A stretch of DNA of 64,000 nt, taken from NCBI RefSeq assembly GCF_900091615.1, contig NZ_FMIA01000002.1, positions 1,178,001 through 1,242,000 of the forward strand, read 5' to 3'. The notes under the pieces were generated by a model, which was not told the DNA's origin, made no database searches, and saw nothing but the letters and a program-made list of their open reading frames with translations. Position numbers and translations under genes: made by a program. This document shows positions 58,861 to 64,000 of this stretch, in pieces. The number at the start of each line of letters is the position of its first letter. Position 1 is the first letter of the stretch. This stretch comes from Micromonospora yangpuensis. Lineage in GTDB: Bacteria; Actinomycetota; Actinomycetes; Mycobacteriales; Micromonosporaceae.

Positions 58861-60292
58861 GGTTCAGGCCGATTGCCGGACCAGGATCGATCGGACCGTC
58901 CTCGTCTGGCGGCCGGACTACCGGCGCAACCCCCTGATCGGTCTCCCACGGGTGATCGGGATCCCAGTGGCGTGAATCGGCATCTTCGTAATCTCGGCGA
59001 CTTGGTCGGCTAGGAGCGGCACCAATTCCCGGGGCGCCGCCAAGCCCGAAAGCACCACCACCCGGTGTCATGCCGTGTCCGTTGAAATGAGGTCCTCGCC
59101 CGGAGTTGGGACGCGAACCGGCCCCACCGGTCGGCCCAGTGCCAGCACCACCGCCACCGATGAGACCTCCGATGGGATTTACCCGCCGAGGTGGGACGCC
59201 CCCGGGTCCCGGCTGTCCCAGGCCCATTCCTGGTGCTCCGCCGATGATGCCGCCGGGCGGCATCGCTCGTGGCGGGGGCGGCTGCACGGTGTGAGGGGAG
59301 CCGGTCCCTAGCCTTCCGACCGGACTGTGAACGGGGCCGGGTAAACCCCGGCCTGTCGTGGTGCCAGGGGAGACAATTGGTGGTACGCCCAACCCGAGAC
59401 CAGGCGAAGGCGATGGCGCAGCGGGCATGGTTGCCGGAGATCCGAGGTTCACGGCTGCCGGAGCCGGTATCAGTCCACTGCCGGTGCCCCCGAGTACTGG
59501 ACCCACCACTGGTGTGGACGATCCCGCTGCCGGTCCGCCCAGCACCGGGCCTGTAGTCGGCGCGGTGGGTGTGGAGACCGGCCCGATCGTCGTTGCCGGA
59601 TTGTTCGACGAGACGTTTCCGGCCGCCGGAAGCGGCACCGGGACAATCGGCGGAATTATTGGTGCTTGGGTGCTCGTTATTGCAAACACGTCAGGGTCAG
59701 TATTTTGAATCGGAGAGCGTGGAAGAGGTGGTTTTTGGAGCATTACCTGGGCGTGTTGGAGTTCGCTGCCGAGCCCCGACATCATGCGGCGGGCCTGTGA
59801 GTTCAGTGCCTCCAGGTCGGCGTCGCTGACCGGTGGCCGTGCCGGTAGGCGGCTTCCCGCCACCGCCTTCGGATCGGCGACCATCGTCTCGTACGCCTGC
59901 TTGTCCTGGCTCTTCGCGACGTACTGGTCGTAGATCTTCTTCAGGTCGTTGCGGGTGGTGGTGATGGCCTGGGTCGCGGCGGAGAGCGCGGTGTAGTTCG
60001 CGGCGGCGGCGTCGTGGGTGCGCTGCACCCGGTCGATCAGATCGTCCAGCTCGCCGAGGTAGGCGCGGGCGGCGGCGTTGGTCTCGGGCGGCCAGGCCTG
60101 GGCCAGGCCGCGACGGTACTCGTGCAGTCGACCGAGGTGGGTGGTGGCCAGGTCACAGACCTTGCGCCAGCCGGCGACCTGCTGCCACTGGGTGGTGGTG
60201 TCCTGGTCCTGCAGGCAGGCCCACATGTTCGGCACGCTCATCAGGTGCCAGTCGGTGAGCCCGGCGGTGCGTCCGCCGCCCCGCTCGATCAT
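58856..60292 (-). CDS. ESX-like secreted protein with Pro/Gly-rich C-terminus
   Basis: 478 residues. The N-terminal 180 residues are helical with an early tryptophan-rich segment (DWHLMSVPNMWACL, WQQVAGWRKVCDLATTHL) and a second helix pair (AAARAYLGELDDLIDRVQRTHDAAAANYTAL in order), like WXG100/PPE-type helical hairpins. Residues about 185-430 are Pro/Gly/Thr-rich low complexity (TGPVLGG and GGIIGGAPGMGLG repeats), ending with an acidic tail. No signal peptide, as expected for type VII substrates. It overlaps the upstream small gene (ATGA) and the mycosin start. Role inferred from structure and context only. Confidence 0.65.
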   Translation of the reverse strand: MIERGGGRTAGLTDWHLMSVPNMWACLQDQDTTTQWQQVAGWRKVCDLATTHLGRLHEYRRGLAQAWPPETNAAARAYLGELDDLIDRVQRTHDAAAANYTALSAATQAITTTRNDLKKIYDQYVAKSQDKQAYETMVADPKAVAGSRLPARPPVSDADLEALNSQARRMMSGLGSELQHAQVMLQKPPLPRSPIQNTDPDVFAITSTQAPIIPPIVPVPLPAAGNVSSNNPATTIGPVSTPTAPTTGPVLGGPAAGSSTPVVGPVLGGTGSGLIPAPAAVNLGSPATMPAAPSPSPGLGLGVPPIVSPGTTTGRGLPGPVHSPVGRLGTGSPHTVQPPPPRAMPPGGIIGGAPGMGLGQPGPGGVPPRRVNPIGGLIGGGGAGTGPTGGAGSRPNSGRGPHFNGHGMTPGGGAFGLGGAPGIGAAPSRPSRRDYEDADSRHWDPDHPWETDQGVAPVVRPPDEDGPIDPGPAIGLNR

Positions 60293-60747
60293 GGGAGCAC
60301 CACCGGGCCGGCATCGTCGGGGCCGGTGGGGTCGACCAGTCGGGGCGCGGGGACGGGCAGCGCGGGAGTGTGCGCGCCGGCAAGGGCCTGTTCGACGTCA
60401 CCTACCCGGGCGGCCGAGAAGGCGTCGGTCTTCTCGTACTCCCGGGCGACCGTGCCGGCGGCCTGGGCGAGCCGGCCGGTCATCCCGCCCACGGCGTAGA
60501 CCGTGTCGGTGGTGGCCTGCTGGGTCTCGTGATGGGCCCGGAGGAAGTGGACCAGCTCGATGAACGCGTCGCAGGGATTCGGCAGCTTCGCCTGCATGTC
60601 GTGGGCGATGTACGCCAGGTGCGGTGCGTAGTTCTTCTGCACCTCGGCTTCGAGCTTCACCGCGAACTCGCGCAGCTGGCGGATGTCGGCCTCGATGCTG
60701 CCGTAGCCGCTCAACCAGGAAGCTGGGCGGTCCTCCTCCGGGATCAT
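60289..60747 (-). CDS. Small helical protein, WXG100/ESX-like
   Basis: 152 residues: SIEADIRQLREFAVKLEAEVQ, then DMQAKLPNPCDAFIELVHFL and GGMTGRLAQAAGTVAREYEKTDAFSAARVGDVEQAL, two amphipathic helical stretches joined by a turn, and a Pro-rich tail. No signal peptide. Its stop overlaps the start of the larger secreted protein (60289-60292), and it is first of the three-gene cassette ending with the mycosin. Such small partners of secreted helical proteins are usual in type VII loci, but there is no clear WxG triplet, so the assignment is tentative. Confidence 0.6.
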   Translation of the reverse strand: MIPEEDRPASWLSGYGSIEADIRQLREFAVKLEAEVQKNYAPHLAYIAHDMQAKLPNPCDAFIELVHFLRAHHETQQATTDTVYAVGGMTGRLAQAAGTVAREYEKTDAFSAARVGDVEQALAGAHTPALPVPAPRLVDPTGPDDAGPVVLP

Positions 60748-60832
60748 CGACCCTCCCCATGCGTCACGGCATCGTCTCCCTGAGTGAGATTAGCCGCTCC
60801 CAGGTGGCCCGTCAGCCCCGCATCCCGGTGTC

Positions 60833-61039
60833 TCAGCGGGGCAGGCCGGAGGCGCGCCACCCGCCGGTGCCGCGGGTCGCACCGGCCGGGTGGGCGCTGC
60901 GGGCCCAGGCGGACGCGGTGGGCCGGACGGGCGGGGCGCTCGGACGGGACCGGGCCGCGAGCACGCCCACCAGGGCGACCAGTTCCTCGTCGCTCGGCAC
61001 GCCCCGGACCACGCGGAACAGCGGCTCTTCGGATGACAT
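60833..61039 (-). CDS. accE: Acyl-CoA carboxylase epsilon subunit
   Basis: 68 residues. LFRVVRGVPSDEELVALVGVLAAR at the N-terminus and GTGGWRASGLPR at the end are the AccE family hallmarks; the middle is a variable Pro/Ala/Arg linker with SAWARSAHPAG. It binds the alpha and beta subunits and stimulates propionyl/acetyl-CoA carboxylase. It is separated from maf and accA by about 3.1 kb occupied by the mycosin cassette. ATG 61039 follows TACCCT by six bases. It is divergent from a Ser/Thr kinase gene. Confidence 0.9.
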   Translation of the reverse strand: MSSEEPLFRVVRGVPSDEELVALVGVLAARSRPSAPPVRPTASAWARSAHPAGATRGTGGWRASGLPR

Positions 61040-61045
61040 GGCATC

Positions 61046-61051
61046 AGGGTA
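61046..61051 (-). promoter_or_regulatory. Probable -10 hexamer of accE (leaderless)
   Basis: TACCCT on the minus strand followed by GATGCC and the ATG of accE. Confidence 0.5.
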
Positions 61052-61117
61052 CGCGTCGTCCTGCCGACCTTTGTGGCACAGTGGCGTGCCGCCGGTGTGA
61101 GCGTCGCACCCGCCGGG

Positions 61118-61123
61118 TACCGT
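61118..61123 (+). promoter_or_regulatory. Probable -10 hexamer of the second Ser/Thr kinase (leaderless)
   Basis: TACCGT followed by eight bases and ATG 61132; there is no ribosome-binding site. Confidence 0.45.
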
Positions 61124-61131
61124 CTCTGGCG

Positions 61132-63564
61132 ATGTCTGACGCGCTGCCCCAACTTGTCGCCAACCGGTACCGGCTCATGTCGCCGCTCGGTCAGGGCGGC
61201 ATGGGACGGGTGTGGAAGGCCCGCGACGAGGTGCTGCACCGGGACGTCGCGATCAAGGAGTTGGTCCCGCCGCCCAGTCTCACCGACGAGGAGCGTCGGG
61301 AGATGCGGGAGCGTTCGCTCCGGGAGGCGCGGGCCATCGCCCGCCTCAACAACATCAACGTGGTACGCATCTTCGACGTGCTGCGCACCGACGGCGACCC
61401 GTGGATCGTCATGGAGTACGTCGCCTCGAAGTCGTTGCAGGACACCCTCGCCGAGGACGGTCCGGTGACACCGGCGCGGGCGGTCGAGATCGGGCTGGGC
61501 GTGCTCGGCGCGCTGAAGGCGGCGCACAAGGCCGGCGTGATGCACCGGGACGTCAAGCCCGGCAACGTGCTGCTCGGCACCGACGGTCGGGTGGTGCTCA
61601 CCGACTTCGGGCTGGCGACGATTCCCGGCGACCCCAACGTGACCCGGACCGGCATGGTGCTCGGCTCACCGGCGTACATCGCTCCGGAGCGGGCCCGCGA
61701 CGGCACGGCCGGGCCGGAGGCCGACCTCTGGTCGCTGGGCGCGACGCTCTACGCCGCGGTCGAGGGCAAGTCGCCGTACGCGCGGCCGTCGGCGATCGCC
61801 ACGTTGGCGGCGCTGGCCACCGAGCCGATGCCGCCGGCGAAGAACGCCGGTCCGCTCAAGGCGGTGCTGAACGGTCTGCTCCGCAAGGACCCGGCGCAAC
61901 GCATCGACGCCGAGGTCGCCGAGCGCCTGCTGCGCCGCGCCCGGGGCAAGCGGACCCGGACGATCGCGCTGCTCGACGGGGTACGTCGGCCGGGGCCGAA
62001 CGGTCCGCGGGAGCCGCGTCCCCTGGTGGTGCCGGCCCCGCGCCCGGAGCCGCCATCCGCGAGCACGCCGCCGACGAAGCAACCGCCCGCAACCACGCAA
62101 CCGCCCGTGGCCAGGCCGACGTCACCGGCCCCCCGGTCCACGACGGGTGCCGTCGCCGGCGCGGCAGCCGGAGACGCCACCGCCAGGGTTCCCGCTCCGA
62201 CCGGGCCGACGGACGCGGTCGACGCCACCGCGAAGATGCCGCCCGGTGGCGCGGGCGACGCCACCGCGAAGATGCCGCCCGGCGGCGCGGCCGACGACAA
62301 GACGACGGCTCTGACCAACGGGGATACCGACCGCACGACCGCAGCGGCCCCGACCACCGGCGACGACTCCGCCGCCGCGGCCAGCGGGAGGAAGACGACC
62401 GGCGCCGCCGGTACGGCCGGTGGCAAGGCTGCCGGTGGTGCGGTGGCCGGTGCCGGTACGGCTGGCGGATCGGACGCGGCCGGCGGTTCGGAGGCGGTCG
62501 GAGACACGACGGCCGGTGCCGAGGCTGGCGCCGTCGATCCGGCCGGCGGTGCGGCCACGACCAAGCTGCCCTCGCCGGATGCCGCCGGAAAGACCGGTGC
62601 GACCAACTCGATCGGCGCCGCCGGCGCGGCGGGTGCCGCCGCCGACGTCGCGGCGACCGCCAAGGTGGACCTGCCGACGACCGGCGGGGCGTCGACCGAC
62701 GGCACCGGCAGCGGATCGCCGGGCGGGTCGGCCGGGCCGTCGGCGAAGCGGGCTCCGGTCGGCTCCGCTCAGACCAACCCGACCTCGGTGCTGCCCCCGG
62801 CCACCTCGTCGTCCGGGCGGGCCCCGGTGCGGCCCGGCGTGGCGGCCGAGCCGACCGACAAGCGGCGCAATCTGCTGATCGGCGTGGTGGCGGTGGTGCT
62901 GCTGATCGCGGTCGCGGTGGCGGTGCCGCTGTTGAACTCCGGCGACACCGAGAGCCCGCCGAACGAGCAGGCGGCCGGCACCAATGCCGTGCCGACCGCC
63001 GCGTCCGAGCCGGCCGCTCCCGCACCCACCAGCGCCGCACCGAGCCCGTCCGCCAGTCCGAGTGTCTCGCCCAGCCCGTCCGCGCCCAGTCCGACGCCGA
63101 GCGCCCCGGCGCAGCCGGGTCTGCCGGCCGGCTGGAAACTGCACCGGGACCCGGCCGGCTTCAGCGTGCCGCTGCCCGACGGTTGGCGGCGCAGCAGCCC
63201 GGGCCGCAACACCGTCGTCTTCACCGAGCCCGGCGGGGTGGGTGAGCTGCTCATCCAGTGGACCAGCAGCCCGCAGGAGGACGCGGTCGCGGACTGGCGG
63301 GCACAGGAGCCGAACCGGAAGAACTTCGTCCGCAACTACCAGTACATCGACATCAAGCGCTGCGACTACTACATCACCTGTGCCGACTGGGACTGGCGGG
63401 AGACCCGCGACGACACCCGGATCCGGGTCCGCAACCGGGGCTTCGCCACCGCCAGTAACCGTGGGTACGCCATCCGCTTCGAGGTCGCCGACCGGGACTG
63501 GTCGGCTCAGCTGGCCAACTTCGATCTGATCACCAAGGGCTTCGTGCCGGATCGCAAGGACTGA
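61132..63564 (+). CDS. Transmembrane Ser/Thr protein kinase (second)
   Basis: 810 residues from ATG 61132. Kinase domain about 12-275: GQGGMGRVWKA, VAIKEL (Lys42), VMHRDVKPGN, DFGLATIPG, GSPAYIAPERARDG. A Thr/Ala/Gly/Pro-rich linker (300-580) carries ATARVP, two DATAKMPPGGA repeats, ATTKLPSP and ATAKVD. TM helix NLLIGVVAVVLLIAVAVAVPLL, a Pro/Ser stretch, then an extracytoplasmic domain of about 150 residues (GFSVPLPDGWRRSSPGRNTVVF) with two cysteines. The plan is identical to the kinase at 30.7-33.0 kb, so the pair are likely paralogues. No PASTA domains. Divergent from accE. Confidence 0.9.
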   Translation: MSDALPQLVANRYRLMSPLGQGGMGRVWKARDEVLHRDVAIKELVPPPSLTDEERREMRERSLREARAIARLNNINVVRIFDVLRTDGDPWIVMEYVASKSLQDTLAEDGPVTPARAVEIGLGVLGALKAAHKAGVMHRDVKPGNVLLGTDGRVVLTDFGLATIPGDPNVTRTGMVLGSPAYIAPERARDGTAGPEADLWSLGATLYAAVEGKSPYARPSAIATLAALATEPMPPAKNAGPLKAVLNGLLRKDPAQRIDAEVAERLLRRARGKRTRTIALLDGVRRPGPNGPREPRPLVVPAPRPEPPSASTPPTKQPPATTQPPVARPTSPAPRSTTGAVAGAAAGDATARVPAPTGPTDAVDATAKMPPGGAGDATAKMPPGGAADDKTTALTNGDTDRTTAAAPTTGDDSAAAASGRKTTGAAGTAGGKAAGGAVAGAGTAGGSDAAGGSEAVGDTTAGAEAGAVDPAGGAATTKLPSPDAAGKTGATNSIGAAGAAGAAADVAATAKVDLPTTGGASTDGTGSGSPGGSAGPSAKRAPVGSAQTNPTSVLPPATSSSGRAPVRPGVAAEPTDKRRNLLIGVVAVVLLIAVAVAVPLLNSGDTESPPNEQAAGTNAVPTAASEPAAPAPTSAAPSPSASPSVSPSPSAPSPTPSAPAQPGLPAGWKLHRDPAGFSVPLPDGWRRSSPGRNTVVFTEPGGVGELLIQWTSSPQEDAVADWRAQEPNRKNFVRNYQYIDIKRCDYYITCADWDWRETRDDTRIRVRNRGFATASNRGYAIRFEVADRDWSAQLANFDLITKGFVPDRKD

Positions 63565-63654
63565 CGCCGGGAATCGCACCGAGCGTGACATTCACGCATG
63601 GGTCGTACCCCAGCTGGGTATCTCATCTCCTGAGGACGGAAGGAGGTGCGACCG

Positions 63655-63870
63655 ATGAGTTACCGAAACCGGGCCAGCAAACCCTGCGTGGCCCTCTGGA
63701 TGCTCATGGCGCTGCTGCTGGTCGCCGCCGGGATACCCACAATGATCGCCCTGCTCGGTGCCATCACCGCGACGCTCGTCGTGTTGTCCGGCTGGCTGCT
63801 GGTACGCCGCGGCGGCCTGGCCCGGACCGAGACGTCCGCAGCCCCGCTGCCCGCCCGCCGTCGGGCCTGA
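63655..63870 (+). CDS. Small two-helix membrane protein
   Basis: 71 residues from ATG 63655, which has AAGGAGGTGCGACCG upstream (a strong ribosome site). Hydrophobic segments LWMLMALLLVAAGIPTMIALLG and ITATLVVLSGWLLVRRG flank a short loop; the ends are basic. No family recognised. It follows the kinase by 90 bp and may be co-transcribed. Confidence 0.6.
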   Translation: MSYRNRASKPCVALWMLMALLLVAAGIPTMIALLGAITATLVVLSGWLLVRRGGLARTETSAAPLPARRRA

Positions 63871-63895
63871 CCCCCCGCACGTAACGCCTGTCGAG

Positions 63896-64000
63896 TCAGG
63901 TGTTGTTGGCCAGGGCGATCAGGCGGGTGCGGTCGCCGTTCCAGTTGTTGCGGTCGACGCCACCGCTGATGCCGGAGACGCTGCCCGAGTCGGTGTACTG
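63896..64000 (-). CDS. C-terminal end of a GH25-type lysozyme (5' part outside window)
   Basis: The last 34 codons are visible on the minus strand: QYTDSGSVSGISGGVDRN, NWNGDRTRLIALANNT, stop. The pattern of a trailing strand with SGSVSGISG..VDRN and a Trp-Asn/Phe-Asn-Gly motif is typical of the end of glycoside hydrolase family 25 (Chalaropsis-type) muramidases. Catalytic residues lie beyond the window edge, so this is a tentative assignment. Confidence 0.55.
   Translation of the reverse strand, partial: QYTDSGSVSGISGGVDRNNWNGDRTRLIALANNT

Overview
This 64-kb window is very GC-rich DNA (about 70% or more almost throughout) from an actinomycete. A four-gene conservon, an XRE regulator paired with DUF397, an acyl-CoA carboxylase epsilon subunit, a mycosin, GTG/TTG starts and many leaderless genes point to Micromonosporaceae, probably Micromonospora or Salinispora. 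That placement is inferred from gene content; no rRNA or tRNA is present to confirm it. It reads as chromosomal core with a few accessory insertions. I see no phage, integrase, intact insertion sequence or CRISPR array.

Layout. 1-3.9 kb: nucleoside salvage (end of deoA, add, a uridine-kinase-like gene) plus a DUF4272 protein and an rRNA methyltransferase. 4.1-9.1 kb: a complete conservon (NIT-sensor histidine kinase, roadblock/LC7, DUF742, small GTPase). 9.1-13.5 kb: a repeat-bearing intergenic gap and two minus-strand genes; the first encodes a 918-residue repeat protein whose C-terminus matches the C-terminus of the conservon kinase. 13.7-18.8 kb: cydC-cydD, a BlaR1-like M56 peptidase and a BlaI repressor. 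18.9-23.9 kb: deoC with two aldehyde dehydrogenases, upp and a GPP34 protein. 24-28.9 kb: XRE/DUF397 pair and a PadR-controlled ABC exporter. 28.9-36.5 kb: phosphosugar mutase, Ser/Thr kinase, acyl-CoA mutase large subunit, M20 amidohydrolase. 36.6-43.1 kb: DUF4349 lipoprotein, MBL hydrolase, two actinobacterial conserved proteins, gamma-glutamylcyclotransferase, quinone/flavin oxidoreductase, DedA. 43.4-51.2 kb: two regulated efflux loci (TetR | DoxX-MarR-ABC-ABC, and MarR | MFS). 51.2-54.3 kb: GuaB1, LysE and ArgP. 54.4-61.0 kb: accA, O-methyltransferase, maf and accE, with a mycosin plus two ESX-like secreted-protein genes sitting between maf and accE. 61.1-64 kb: second Ser/Thr kinase, a small membrane protein and the end of a probable GH25-type lysozyme.

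How they work together. Pentose and base salvage is served by deoA, deoC with the aldehyde dehydrogenases, add, upp and guaB1. Signalling is unusually dense: the conservon, two transmembrane Ser/Thr kinases of the same architecture and several one-component regulators, most with a palindromic site visible beside the gene. Three signalling proteins share short Ala-Thr-x-x-(Ile/Val/Leu/Met) motifs that fit the FHA phosphothreonine +3 rule.

Most noteworthy: (1) a C-terminal module (SAWF, GLPKR, LVPG, Tyr-x-Arg-Gly) shared by the conservon kinase and the adjacent repeat protein, whose N-terminus looks like a degenerate IS110-type DEDD transposase; (2) a 55-bp element present four times, three of them abutting or supplying a stop codon; (3) a mycosin/secreted-protein cassette with an abnormally low-GC patch inside the accE-maf-accA neighbourhood; (4) three CTTGTCA-type operators between tetR and a DoxX-MarR-ABC operon; (5) pervasive leaderless promoters (TANNNT six to nine bases before the start codon).
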